From Cytobacillus sp. NCCP-133 (lineage in GTDB: Bacteria; Bacillota; Bacilli; Bacillales; Cytobacillaceae), in the NCBI RefSeq assembly GCF_026011715.1, contig NZ_BRVM01000001.1, positions 134,689-198,688 of the forward strand: a stretch of 64,000 nucleotides of DNA, read 5' to 3'. Positions 47,708 to 56,042 of the stretch are shown piece after piece (the stretch's first letter is position 1; every line of letters begins with the position of its first letter). The position numbers and the translations under genes are program-made. A model generated the notes under the pieces. It ran no database searches, was not told where the DNA came from, and saw nothing but the letters and a program-made list of their open reading frames with translations.

Positions 47708-47779
47708 GTTTCCCCCTCTTCCCTTTTAGCAAAGCACAGGACTCGTCAAAAAATCCATTTTGCCACAGCCAATTATGGT

Positions 47780-47816
47780 TAAAGAAATAGACAGTATCTG
47801 AAAGAGACTGTCTATT
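47780..47816 (-). terminator. terminator after spoVAF
   Basis: AATAGACAGT and ACTGTCTATT form a perfect 10-bp stem with an 11-nt loop, followed on the minus strand by TCTTT. The weak T-run lowers confidence. Confidence 0.6.
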
Positions 47817-47895
47817 CTGTTATCCTTTATTACTTTATTTAATTAAAAAAACTTTACCATATTTCGTGTATTTTCGCAATCGGCATTCCGCGCAA

Positions 47896-49377
47896 TTATT
47901 TCACCGGCTGCTTGTAGCGGTTCTTCGTTTGGACAATGCTTGGACGAATTTTTGAACCAGGCATTGAACGCCGAATTAATATTTGTGTAAAAGCAACTGG
48001 ACTAAACGGAATAAATGGCCATAAATATGGAGTATTCAAAGACTTAATGCCTGCAAGAACCAAGATAACCAAGGTCAGTCCAACTACAAGGCCAGGTGTA
48101 TGGAAAATCGCTACAGCTACAAGTAATCCCAGCCTTACTATTTTATTGGCAATACTCAGCTCATAGCTAGGTGTCGCAAATGTGCCAATTGCTGCCAAAG
48201 CTACATATAATATGACTTCTGGTACGAACAAACCAACATCTATGGCAATTTGCCCTATGAGCACGGCTGCAATTAAACCCATAGCGGTCGAGAGCGGTGT
48301 CGGCGTATGAATAGCGGCAATCCTTAGAAACTCGATCCCGACATCAGCAAGGAACAACTGCACGATAACCGGCACATTTGTTTCTTCATTCGGACCGACA
48401 AACGCAATTCTTTCAGGCAATAGAGAAGGTTCTAAAACAAATAAAAACCAAAGCGGCAAAAGCACGATTGAAGCCATTAAACCTAAAAAACGAATCCAGC
48501 GCACAAAAGTCCCGACTGCCGGTGATTGCCTGTATTCTTCGGCGTGCTGCAAATGATGAAAATAAGTAGTAGGTGTAATAATGACACTTGGCGATGTATC
48601 AACAAAAACGATAACATGTCCTTCCAGCAAGTGGGCAGCTGCTACGTCAGCCCTTTCTGTGTATCGGACTAGCGGGAAGGGGTTATAGCCTTGTTTCAAT
48701 ATAAATTCCTCAACCGTTTTATCAGCCATTGTGATTCCATCTATTTCAATGGCTTTAATTTCTTTTCTTATTAAATCAATTAAATCTTTATTGGCAACAT
48801 CCTTAATATAACCTATGGCAACATCTGTCTTGCCTCGCTCACCAACCCGCATTATTTCAAAGCGAAGTCTTTCATCCCTTATCCTTCTTCTAGTTAATGC
48901 TGTATTTACGATAATATTTTCAACATATCCATCTCGTGAACCGCGTACAACTTTTTCGGTATCCGGTTCCTGCGGTGTCCTTCCCGGATAACTTCGGACA
49001 TCTACAACAAGGGCTACACCTTCTCCCTCTACTACAATAACAATAAGTCCGGAAAGGACCTGGTCAACCAGTTCATCCATTGTTTTTATCTTTTCAACCG
49101 ATTGGTGCATGATTCTGTTTTCTACTATCTCAAACAGTTTCGTTGAAAGTTTTTCATTATCGTTAATTTCAACTAACCCTTCAACGATTTCAATAATAAA
49201 CTGGGTATCGGTCAAGCCATTTATATAATAAAAATGGACATCTTTTCTTAAAACCTTCAGCTTGCGGACCCCTAAATCAAAACTATCACCCAGCCCAACT
49301 CTTTCTTTCATATATCTTTCTATTTCGTGCACGGATTCTGAAATGGGTATTTTATCTTTCTTTTTGCTGTCTGCCAT
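47896..49377 (-). CDS. spoVAF: stage V sporulation protein AF
   Basis: 493 residues, the same length as in B. subtilis. A GerA-type architecture: soluble N-terminal domain (1-280), then five or so membrane segments, with [20 protein letters not shown] near 257. SpoVAF helps germination signalling rather than forming the DPA channel itself. Its ATG lies 26 nt inside the spoVAEa end; AAGGAG precedes it. Confidence 0.95.
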   Translation of the reverse strand: MADSKKKDKIPISESVHEIERYMKERVGLGDSFDLGVRKLKVLRKDVHFYYINGLTDTQFIIEIVEGLVEINDNEKLSTKLFEIVENRIMHQSVEKIKTMDELVDQVLSGLIVIVVEGEGVALVVDVRSYPGRTPQEPDTEKVVRGSRDGYVENIIVNTALTRRRIRDERLRFEIMRVGERGKTDVAIGYIKDVANKDLIDLIRKEIKAIEIDGITMADKTVEEFILKQGYNPFPLVRYTERADVAAAHLLEGHVIVFVDTSPSVIITPTTYFHHLQHAEEYRQSPAVGTFVRWIRFLGLMASIVLLPLWFLFVLEPSLLPERIAFVGPNEETNVPVIVQLFLADVGIEFLRIAAIHTPTPLSTAMGLIAAVLIGQIAIDVGLFVPEVILYVALAAIGTFATPSYELSIANKIVRLGLLVAVAIFHTPGLVVGLTLVILVLAGIKSLNTPYLWPFIPFSPVAFTQILIRRSMPGSKIRPSIVQTKNRYKQPVK

Positions 49378-49939
49378 AAAAGCCGCTCCTTTCCAATACG
49401 AGTTCTACTGCCTGTCTGGTAATGGGTGAACCTTTGTCATAATGATCTTTCTTTGACATTTTGCCGATATCCCCGATTCCGACTATAATCGGAACATCTA
49501 ATTGATCGAGACAATATACGGTATCCCCATTGATGCGACCAATTTCCATCTCAGGCACGCCAAACTTATCAACTCCATAGGGTGTCAATTCTCCATTTTG
49601 GTCAATGCATACATCTACTTTTGTCCATTCAGCCTGCCTCGTTTTTGAGGCTACTGCAATGATGCCCAAAACCTCGATGTCTTTATGGCACGCCACATAT
49701 TTTAAGGCATTCTCCCCGGCACCCTCCCCAATAAATCCGCTGTCATCAAACATGACCAAAACTGGATCATGAGAAACCTTTTTAATTAGCTTAATGATCT
49801 GCTGGCCGGTTAGAACAGAGGGATTCCCGTGCGACAAGGATAAGCACCTGCCCCCAACTTCCTTGGCAACAGATTCAACTGTTTTCCTTGCATAGTCGTC
49901 TCCATCAGTTATAAGAATGACGTGCCTCCGATCATCCAT
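49352..49939 (-). CDS. spoVAEA: stage V sporulation protein AEa
   Basis: 195-residue soluble protein with a Rossmann-like start ([16 protein letters not shown]) and conserved [20 protein letters not shown]. It is encoded in spoVA operons next to spoVAF. Here it follows spoVAB directly with a 59-nt gap and GGAAAGG before its ATG; the usual spoVAC, spoVAD and spoVAEb are missing between them. Confidence 0.93.
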   Translation of the reverse strand: MDDRRHVILITDGDDYARKTVESVAKEVGGRCLSLSHGNPSVLTGQQIIKLIKKVSHDPVLVMFDDSGFIGEGAGENALKYVACHKDIEVLGIIAVASKTRQAEWTKVDVCIDQNGELTPYGVDKFGVPEMEIGRINGDTVYCLDQLDVPIIVGIGDIGKMSKKDHYDKGSPITRQAVELVLERSGFYGRQQKER

Positions 49940-49998
49940 AGTCGTTTTTCCTTTCCGAATCCATCTTGTTTTAGCAAAATCTTTTTCCAGTCATTCCG

Positions 49999-50421
49999 TT
50001 ATCTATTTACAAAATAAATCCATTGAAATAGAGAACCGATCACTTTTCCGAAAACAAATGCCATCAGCAAAATGGCAATCTTTCCATCAACCCCTATTCT
50101 TTTTGCCAGAATGGGGAACACATTCAGAACCTCTGTTAAGGCAGCGGCAAGCATACCTACAAATATGCCCGCTGCAAGTCCAAGCGGGATTAACAGGAAT
50201 GGGGTAAAAAATAAAACAGGATTCCAGAGTGTTGCGATTGCGCCTGCTAATGCACCCAAAATCACCGCAGCTTCATAATAGTGAATCATTTTCATTGTTT
50301 TAGTCAGCTGGGTCAGTCTTGGAATAATGCCCAGAACAGCTAAAAAAGCAACAAATCCTGACCCAACAGCCACTCCCCCTGCAAATCCAATTATCATTAC
50401 CAATACAACATTAATGGTCAT
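49999..50421 (-). CDS. spoVAB: stage V sporulation protein AB
   Basis: 140-residue membrane protein with about four spans. Family motifs GFVAFLAVLGIIPRLTQLTKTM near 24 and GMLAAALTEVLNVFPILAKRIG near 88 are intact. It overlaps the spoVAA end. I prefer the ATG at 50421; a TTG one codon upstream is possible. Needed for uptake of dipicolinic acid into the forespore in B. subtilis. Confidence 0.94.
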   Translation of the reverse strand: MTINVVLVMIIGFAGGVAVGSGFVAFLAVLGIIPRLTQLTKTMKMIHYYEAAVILGALAGAIATLWNPVLFFTPFLLIPLGLAAGIFVGMLAAALTEVLNVFPILAKRIGVDGKIAILLMAFVFGKVIGSLFQWIYFVNR

Positions 50422-51031
50422 CAATGCGCTTCATACTCTCCTTGTTCTCATGCAAAGCAACGTAATTATCTAAATCAAGCTGATAATTAAACATTTCCAC
50501 TTCCAAAGGGCTTGGCTCTTCATTAAGCCGTTTTTTAAATACATGATTAAAAAAAATAATCATTCCTAGGCCAAGACCTATTGAATATGGAATCTGAAAA
50601 ATAAGCGGCTTGCTATCCACCTCTCCGGTAATGATTGTGTATATCCTCAGCTGAACAGCCTGCATGCTGACATCTTCATGAAAGTTCATAATGGCTAAGG
50701 CAGCCCCGATAAATAGAAGCAGCCATACCAGCAGAAAAAGCGGAAAGGAAACTTTACGCTTCTTTGCGACGATTTCAACAATCCCTTGTGCCGGCCCTAT
50801 CGATTGGACTTCCATATTCGGAAATAAATTGGTTATGGCACGTATCACTTTCATAACATCAATAACAACTATATTTCGGTCATTAACAGTTACCTGATAC
50901 AATGCCAGTTTGCAAAGCGGTTCATAGATTTCCTCATCCGCGATAACTTGAGCAATGTCCTTGAGAAATATGACTTCATCTGGCCTGACCTGCAGCCGAT
51001 GCCGCAAGCGAATGTAAACCGTTTTTTCCAT
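50411..51031 (-). CDS. spoVAA: stage V sporulation protein AA
   Basis: 206 residues, identical in length to B. subtilis SpoVAA. N-terminal soluble domain (about 1-90) and two membrane segments (about 98-118 and 150-172), ending in an acidic tail with SPLEVEMFNYQ. The ATG at 51031 gives the family N-terminus; a GTG three codons upstream sits on the ribosome site. First gene of the spoVA operon, downstream of sigF. Confidence 0.94.
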   Translation of the reverse strand: MEKTVYIRLRHRLQVRPDEVIFLKDIAQVIADEEIYEPLCKLALYQVTVNDRNIVVIDVMKVIRAITNLFPNMEVQSIGPAQGIVEIVAKKRKVSFPLFLLVWLLLFIGAALAIMNFHEDVSMQAVQLRIYTIITGEVDSKPLIFQIPYSIGLGLGMIIFFNHVFKKRLNEEPSPLEVEMFNYQLDLDNYVALHENKESMKRIDDH

Positions 51032-51197
51032 TACACTCACTTCCCAAACATTGATTTCCTATTCATCCCAGCTCCAACACCTATTTAAGGCGCTTACGCT
51101 TTTGTGTTTATATTTAGTATGAGTTACATATATTTGCTTCATGAAGACCAATAATTGGCTGTTTAAAATTCCACTTTTCATTCGGTCTGTTTATTTC

Positions 51198-51265
51198 CGC
51201 GGCAGGCACTCAGCGAACAGCGCATCTGTCCCCCCTCGCACAGATCATTGTCCGGTCCACTGCCA
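51198..51265. repeat. nested GC-rich inverted repeat, possibly family 2 relative
   Basis: GGCAG and CTGCC form outer arms; ATCTGT and ACAGAT form inner arms around a C-rich loop. It starts with TTTCCGCGG and contains GCATCTGT, both also present in the element at 40838. Confidence 0.45.
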
Positions 51266-51267
51266 AA

Positions 51268-51310
51268 GCTAGACAGTTCTCAGCGCTCAAATGAATATAA
51301 TTTCTGATAT
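51268..51310 (+). repeat. tail of dispersed repeat family 1, copy D1
   Basis: AGCTAGACAGTTCTC, AGCGCTCAAATGAATATAATT and CTGATATCA follow the order of the family tail with several substitutions. It lies head-to-tail in front of copy D2. Confidence 0.55.
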
Positions 51311-51314
51311 CACT

Positions 51315-51380
51315 AAGAAAAGCGCAAGGCGCCTTGCGCTAGACAGTTATCTAAGTTCAAAAGGATATAAATTTGATATC
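51315..51380 (+). repeat. minimal dispersed repeat family 1, copy D2
   Basis: The two arms are fused into a perfect 20-bp palindrome at 51321-51340 (AGCGCAAGGC and its complement), followed by the tail TAGACAGTTATCTAAGTTC and AAAAGGATATAAATT. The long internal body of copy C is missing. Confidence 0.75.
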
Positions 51381-51420
51381 AAAAAAAAGACCGGAATGGA
51401 TTTTACAAATCCATCCGATC
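51381..51420 (-). terminator. terminator of the spoIIA operon, overlapping the sigF 3' end
   Basis: GATCGGATGGATTT and AAATCCATTCCGGTC form a long stem, followed on the minus strand by nine T. The left arm encodes the last codons of sigF. Confidence 0.85.
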
Positions 51421-52161
51421 TTTCATTTCCTGCAGTATCTTTTTTTCGAGACGCGAAACCTGGACCTGTGATATCCCTAGCCTAGCTGCCACTTCAGATT
51501 GTGTTTGATCTTTATAGTAGCGAAGGTAGACAATCAATCTCTCCCTCTCGTCCAATTCACGTATCGCTTCTTTTAGAGCAATTTTATCAAACCATTTGCC
51601 TTCATTTCCATCATCTATCTGATCAAGCAGAGTGATCGGGTCACCATCATTTTCATACACCGTTTCATGTATGGATGAAGGGATGCGGCTTGCCTCCTGC
51701 GCTAGGATAATATCCTCTGGAGAGATTTCAAGATGCTCGGAAAGCTCCTTTACAGTTGGGATGCGGCCCAAAGTTTTGGACAGTTCATCCTTGGCCTTCC
51801 TGATCTTATTCCCCATTTCCTTTAAAGAACGGCTAACCTTAACAGTTCCGTCATCCCGGATAAATCTTTGGATTTCTCCGATAATCATTGGTACTGCATA
51901 TGTTGAAAACTTCACATCATAACTAAGGTCAAATTTATCAACCGATTTCAATAGACCAATACAGCCGATTTGGAAAAGGTCATCCGGCTCATAGCCTCTA
52001 TTTAAGAATCGCTGGACAACAGACCAGACAAGGCGCATATTTTTCTGGACAATCCGATCCCTTGCACCCTGATCTCCACTTTGGCTTTGCTTTATAAGCT
52101 CCTTGACTTCATGGTCCTTTAAATAGGTTTGGCTCTTATCTGTTTTAACGTCCACATCCAT
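51403..52161 (-). CDS. sigF: forespore RNA polymerase sigma factor SigF
   Basis: First compartment-specific sigma factor of sporulation. 252 residues: region 2 (GYEPDDLFQIGCIGLLKSVDKFD near 59), region 3, and region 4 helix-turn-helix (SEVAARLGISQVQVSRLEKKI near 222). Last gene of spoIIAA-spoIIAB-sigF with 12 nt from spoIIAB and AAGGGAG before the ATG. Held inactive by SpoIIAB until septation. Confidence 0.97.
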   Translation of the reverse strand: MDVDVKTDKSQTYLKDHEVKELIKQSQSGDQGARDRIVQKNMRLVWSVVQRFLNRGYEPDDLFQIGCIGLLKSVDKFDLSYDVKFSTYAVPMIIGEIQRFIRDDGTVKVSRSLKEMGNKIRKAKDELSKTLGRIPTVKELSEHLEISPEDIILAQEASRIPSSIHETVYENDGDPITLLDQIDDGNEGKWFDKIALKEAIRELDERERLIVYLRYYKDQTQSEVAARLGISQVQVSRLEKKILQEMKDRMDL

Positions 52162-52173
52162 AGCAAGACTCCC

Positions 52174-52614
52174 TTAATTGCATAGCATTTTACTATTTGA
52201 TAAATGCTTCCTTAATCGGATCTCTGTGCCTATTCCCGGTTGCGATTTGATTTCAATTTCATCCATGAAATTTTCCATAATGGTAAAGCCCATGCCTGAC
52301 CTTTCCAATTCAGGCTTTGTCGTAAACAGGGGCTGACGTGCTTCTTCTACATCCATAATCCCAAGTCCCTTATCTTTGATTGTCATATCAATAAACCCAT
52401 CTTCGATTAAGACCGAAATATAAACGACTCCTTTGGAATCATTTTCATATCCATGGATGATAGAATTTGTTACTGCTTCAGAAACGACCGTTTTGATTTC
52501 TGTTAATTCGTCCATAGTTGGATCCAGCTGAGCAATAAATGCTGCAACAGTGACGCGTGCAAAAGATTCATTTTGGCTTAATGCGCTAAATTCAATGTTC
52601 ATAACATTTTTCAT
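52174..52614 (-). CDS. spoIIAB: anti-sigma-F factor and kinase SpoIIAB
   Basis: 146 residues of the GHKL ATPase fold: N box [12 protein letters not shown] near 45, G1 box DKGLGI near 82 and [10 protein letters not shown] near 107. It binds SigF and phosphorylates SpoIIAA. It starts 3 nt after the spoIIAA stop, so it is tightly coupled. Confidence 0.97.
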   Translation of the reverse strand: MKNVMNIEFSALSQNESFARVTVAAFIAQLDPTMDELTEIKTVVSEAVTNSIIHGYENDSKGVVYISVLIEDGFIDMTIKDKGLGIMDVEEARQPLFTTKPELERSGMGFTIMENFMDEIEIKSQPGIGTEIRLRKHLSNSKMLCN

Positions 52615-52617
52615 TGG

Positions 52618-52968
52618 TCAGGCGACCCCCAATCTTTGCAATGCATTTTCTTCAGTCGGTTCGAGCCGGATGATTTTAAATAATCCCGACATATCGAATA
52701 GTCTATGCACCACAGGGGAAATTGCGCAAACAACCATTTCTCCATGTTTTTGCTTGATTTGTTTGTATCTGCCCAAAATCACACCCAATCCTGAACTATC
52801 CATAAAGGATAGATGCTCAAGATTTAAAATAATATGATGGATATCATGATCTTCAATTGCTCTCGTCGCTTGTTCACGCAGCTCATCTGCCGAATGATGG
52901 TCCAATTCTCCGCTTAGACGAATACACAAAACATCATGCTTTACTTCCAAATTAATGTTAAGACTCAC
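52618..52968 (-). CDS. spoIIAA: anti-anti-sigma factor SpoIIAA
   Basis: 116-residue STAS protein. The serine phosphorylated by SpoIIAB is S58 in [10 protein letters not shown] chose the GTG at 52968: AAGGAGG lies 8 nt before it, while the ATG two codons upstream is only 2 nt from that site. The length matches B. subtilis (117). First gene of the spoIIA operon proper. Confidence 0.95.
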   Translation of the reverse strand: MSLNINLEVKHDVLCIRLSGELDHHSADELREQATRAIEDHDIHHIILNLEHLSFMDSSGLGVILGRYKQIKQKHGEMVVCAISPVVHRLFDMSGLFKIIRLEPTEENALQRLGVA

Positions 52969-53056
52969 TACCATAGCCTCCTTATCTGGTATCCGACACG
53001 AAAAAAGCAAATTTAATATAAATATTTTACTGCTCTTTCCTGCTGGATTGGCCTAG

Positions 53057-53078
53057 CCGGAAATTATAAAATTTCCGG
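53057..53078. other. perfect hairpin in the spoIIAA leader
   Basis: CCGGAAATT and AATTTCCGG form a 9-bp stem with loop ATAA. It lies between dacF and spoIIAA. Without a T-run it is a poor terminator; it would be in the 5' leader of spoIIA mRNA if the promoter below is right. Confidence 0.6.
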
Positions 53079-53101
53079 ACTCCGCCATTATAGTGAGTCA
53101 C

Positions 53102-53129
53102 TTTCTATAAAGAAGGTTTCATTTCCTTC
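53102..53129 (-). promoter_or_regulatory. candidate sigma-H promoter of spoIIA
   Basis: GAAGGAAAT at 53121-53129 on the minus strand fits the sigma-H -35 pattern RWAGGAxxT. The -10 (AGAAA at 53102-53106) is weak. The position, about 150 nt upstream of spoIIAA and inside the dacF-spoIIAA gap, is where the Spo0A- and sigma-H-dependent promoter lies in B. subtilis. Confidence 0.45.
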
Positions 53130-53182
53130 CTGAAGACAAAACTAGTGCATTTTCGCTAAAAATAGTTGTCATACAGTTCCTT

Positions 53183-53189
53183 TTCGACA
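53183..53189 (-). promoter_or_regulatory. candidate Spo0A box upstream of spoIIA
   Basis: TGTCGAA on the minus strand is an exact Spo0A box core. It lies about 55-60 nt upstream of the candidate sigma-H -35 element and next to the dacF stop, where Spo0A sites occur in B. subtilis spoIIA. Confidence 0.5.
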
Positions 53190-53193
53190 TCAA

Positions 53194-54357
53194 TTATTCC
53201 GATTTCGTAAACATGCCCATTGAGCGTTTGAATAACGTCCACCATGTGGCTTCTTTGCTGTCTTCCTTAGCAACCAACGGGCTTTCCACCAATGTTTTTC
53301 CATTCCTTTTCAATGTCAAAGTTCCAATTTTATCACCTTTTTGTACTGGTGCTTTGATGTTTTTATCCAAAGTTACTTTTTTCTCGATATCGTCGACTCC
53401 TTCTCCTTTTTTCGTTAATAAGGATATCGGCTCGCTTGTTAGTGCTTCAATTTGCTTCTTTTCTCCCTTGCTTACAGCAACCTTGCCAAGTGCATGATTT
53501 CTTTCATACATTGGGTGTGTCTTATATTGGCTAAAAGCATAGTCCAGCATCTTTGTAACCTGGGCATTGCGTTCCTTTGAAGTTGGAGCTCCGAACACCA
53601 CTGCAATAACCCTCATTCCGTCTTTCTGGGCTGTTGCTGTCAAGCAATATTTTGCCTCAGAAGTAAAACCTGTCTTCAGTCCGTCAACACCAGGATAAAA
53701 ACGGACAAGGCGATTTGTATTGACAAGCCAGAACTTTTTATCCGTATCTTCCCGAAGATAAGCTTCATATGTGCCAGTAAACTCCGTAATATCTTCGTAC
53801 TTAAGCAGTTCCTTTGCCATCATAGCCATATCATGCGCTGTACTGTAATGATCTCCGGCTGGAAGTCCTGTAGGGTTCTGGAACTTCGTATCCTTCAAAC
53901 CTAATTCCTTTGCTTTTTTATTCATCATTTCAACAAAGGCCTCTTCTGAACCCGCAATCCTCTCAGCCATTGCCACTGATGCATCATTTCCTGATCCAAT
54001 TGCAATTCCCTGTAGCATTTGCTTTGTGGTCATTTCTTCTCCGGGTTCGAGGAATATTTGCGAACCGCCCATTGATGCAGCATACTCGCTAGTGCGGATT
54101 TTCTCATTCCATGACAGTTTTCCTTCATCAATGGCTTCCATAATCAGCAGCATGGTCATTACTTTTGTCATGCTTGCAGGCGGAAGCTGCTCAGCGCTAT
54201 TTTTTTCATATAATATTGATCCGGTGTCGCGTTCGATAAGGATAGCGGATTTAACATTCTCCGTTAGATCTGCACCACTTTCCCTTGCAAATCCTGAAGG
54301 AACAAATATTGTTGCCAATAAAAATGTTATTAACATTAATGAGCCGATTCGTTTCAT
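53194..54357 (-). CDS. dacF: sporulation D-alanyl-D-alanine carboxypeptidase DacF
   Basis: Forespore penicillin-binding protein that, with DacB, sets cortex cross-linking. 387 residues: signal peptide (1-25), S62-x-x-K65 (ASMTK), SGN in GSGNDAS near 120, KTG in GLKTGFT near 223, then a C-terminal beta domain. The ATG at 54357 has GGAGG 9 nt upstream; the longer frame lacks a site. It precedes spoIIAA as in B. subtilis. Confidence 0.95.
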   Translation of the reverse strand: MKRIGSLMLITFLLATIFVPSGFARESGADLTENVKSAILIERDTGSILYEKNSAEQLPPASMTKVMTMLLIMEAIDEGKLSWNEKIRTSEYAASMGGSQIFLEPGEEMTTKQMLQGIAIGSGNDASVAMAERIAGSEEAFVEMMNKKAKELGLKDTKFQNPTGLPAGDHYSTAHDMAMMAKELLKYEDITEFTGTYEAYLREDTDKKFWLVNTNRLVRFYPGVDGLKTGFTSEAKYCLTATAQKDGMRVIAVVFGAPTSKERNAQVTKMLDYAFSQYKTHPMYERNHALGKVAVSKGEKKQIEALTSEPISLLTKKGEGVDDIEKKVTLDKNIKAPVQKGDKIGTLTLKRNGKTLVESPLVAKEDSKEATWWTLFKRSMGMFTKSE

Positions 54358-54486
54358 CACATAAAACCTCCATTCTTTATAGCATCCATTTTTTCCAGTT
54401 AAAGAAAATTTATACAAAATAGGAATTCTAAAAAGAAATAAGGCAAAAAGGCTTATTATAGTTTGGCTGAATAAATTTTTCCCTTT

Positions 54487-54638
54487 TTAATGTTGTCCGC
54501 TGATTTCCACTTTGGCAATATGCGCATCCAGGTATGCCGGGAAAGTGCGTTTGAAGTGGATAGGATACTGCAAGTAGCACTGATCCAGGGGAATGCCTTT
54601 GAAGGGGATACGGAAGCGCGAATGGCCTACATCTGAGG
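54487..54638 (-). other. possible gene remnant with in-frame 48-bp repeat
   Basis: On the minus strand this segment reads as about 50 codons ending in TAA. It contains two related units exactly 48 nt apart (TATCCCCTTCAAAGGCA and TATCCACTTCAAACGCA), translated FRIPFKGIPLDQCYLQ and YPIHFKRTFPAYLDAH. It is richer in GC than its surroundings. No start codon with a ribosome site exists; the only in-frame ATG lies within the pdp terminator. A decayed gene or a repeat is more likely than a live gene. Confidence 0.3.
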
Positions 54639-54656
54639 TTTTTTCTTTTCCACAGC

Positions 54657-54693
54657 TTAAAGCCGCCAGGCATACAGTTCCTGGCGGCTTTTT
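54657..54693. terminator. terminator of the deoB-pupG-pdp operon
   Basis: AGCCGCCAGG and CCTGGCGGCT form a perfect 10-bp stem with a 9-nt loop. Flanking A and T are short but present on both sides. It lies 10 nt after the pdp stop. Confidence 0.75.
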
Positions 54694-54702
54694 CATTCTA
54701 TA

Positions 54703-56007
54703 TTATTCTGTTATTTCTTCATGAACCAGTACTGGAGCTGGCACCTTTTCACTTGAAATGGTTATGTTATCATAGAGCATGTTTCTAACTTCTTCGATAT
54801 TTTCGAAGTTGCTGTAGATGGTAACAAGAGATTCTCCCTTACTAACCTGGCCGCCGATTTTTTTTCTTAACACAAGACCGACAGCTAAATCGATTTCAGA
54901 TTCTTTTGTAGCTCTTCCTGCTCCTAACAGCATTGCTGCAGTGCCAATTTCATCTGCTACTATTTCAGAAACATATCCATCTTGTTTGGCCTCTAATTCA
55001 AAAGTATATTTTGCCTGAGGCAACTTTTGCGGATCATCAACAACGGAAGGATCTCCGCCCTGTGAGCTAAGGAAGACTTTGAATTTTTCTAATGCAGAGC
55101 CGTCTTTGATTACATTTTCAAGCTTTTCACGCGCTTCCTTCAGAGAGTCTGCCTTTTTCGCCAAGTAAACCATATGGCTGCCCAAAGTCAGGCAAAGTTC
55201 GGTAAGATCCTCAGGACCCTCGCCTTTTAGAGTATCAATAGCTTCTTTTACTTCAAGAGCATTTCCAATTGCAAAGCCTAGAGGCTGACTCATATCGGAG
55301 ATTACTGCCATTGTATTTCTGCCAACATTATTTCCAATCCGCACCATGGCTTTTGCCAATTCGCGGGAGTCATCGAGAGTCTTCATGAAAGCCCCTGCAC
55401 CAGTTTTAACATCAAGTACAATTGCATCAGCACCGGCAGCAATTTTTTTGCTCATAATGGAGCTGGCAATCAGTGGAATGCTGTCAACTGTCGCTGTAAC
55501 ATCACGCAAAGCATATAGCTTTTTATCGGCAGGTGTTAAGTTCCCGCTCTGTCCAATGACTGCGATTTTATTTTGGTTAACGAGCTTTATAAATTCTTCA
55601 TTTTTAATTTCAACATGGAAACCGTCAACAGATTCAAGCTTGTCAATTGTCCCGCCTGTATGGCCCAGTCCACGGCCGGACATTTTCGCCATCGGAACGC
55701 CAACTGCAGCAACGAGCGGTCCAAGCACTAATGTAGTTGTATCGCCAACACCGCCAGTCGAGTGCTTATCTACTTTAATTCCATCAATTTCAGATAAATC
55801 AATTTGATCTCCCGATTCTACCATTGCCATCGTCAAATCGGCTCTTTCATTCTCAGTCATTCCCTGAAAGAATATCGCCATTGTCAATGCACTTACCTGG
55901 TAATCCGGAATTGAACCGTCTGTGTATCCTTTTATCACAAATTGAACTTCATCCGCTGTTAATTCTTGTCCGTCCCTTTTCTTTTCAATAAGATCAACCA
56001 TTCTCAT
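54703..56007 (-). CDS. pdp: pyrimidine-nucleoside phosphorylase
   Basis: Phosphorolysis of uridine, thymidine and deoxyuridine in nucleoside salvage. 434 residues. The family signature [17 protein letters not shown] near 109 and the phosphate/substrate segment [11 protein letters not shown] near 80 are intact. The start is ATG at 56007; an ATG directly before it is equally usable. Third gene after deoB and pupG. Confidence 0.95.
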   Translation of the reverse strand: MRMVDLIEKKRDGQELTADEVQFVIKGYTDGSIPDYQVSALTMAIFFQGMTENERADLTMAMVESGDQIDLSEIDGIKVDKHSTGGVGDTTTLVLGPLVAAVGVPMAKMSGRGLGHTGGTIDKLESVDGFHVEIKNEEFIKLVNQNKIAVIGQSGNLTPADKKLYALRDVTATVDSIPLIASSIMSKKIAAGADAIVLDVKTGAGAFMKTLDDSRELAKAMVRIGNNVGRNTMAVISDMSQPLGFAIGNALEVKEAIDTLKGEGPEDLTELCLTLGSHMVYLAKKADSLKEAREKLENVIKDGSALEKFKVFLSSQGGDPSVVDDPQKLPQAKYTFELEAKQDGYVSEIVADEIGTAAMLLGAGRATKESEIDLAVGLVLRKKIGGQVSKGESLVTIYSNFENIEEVRNMLYDNITISSEKVPAPVLVHEEITE

Positions 56008-56042
56008 CATTAAAACACCACAGCTTTCATTTTATTCTGTAC

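Larger units (their letters stand above)
51032..51402. other. gene-free region between sigF and spoVAA
   Basis: Holds, from left to right, the spoVA promoter region, a nested hairpin at 51198-51265, a tail of repeat family 1 (51268-51310), a minimal full copy (51315-51380) and the sigF terminator. It is almost entirely repeat-derived from 51190 onward. Confidence 0.6.
54358..54702. other. gene-free region between pdp and dacF
   Basis: Holds the dacF promoter region on the left, an odd GC-richer segment (54487-54638) and the pdp terminator at the right. No gene with a proper start is supported. Confidence 0.45.

Noticed and set aside
47708-47895. Lysine riboswitch upstream of lysA
   Set aside because: Only a terminator-like hairpin is present; the gap is too short and AT-rich for the L-box.
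54428-54673. 81-codon minus-strand frame
   Set aside because: Starts within the pdp terminator; alternative frame of the possible gene remnant.
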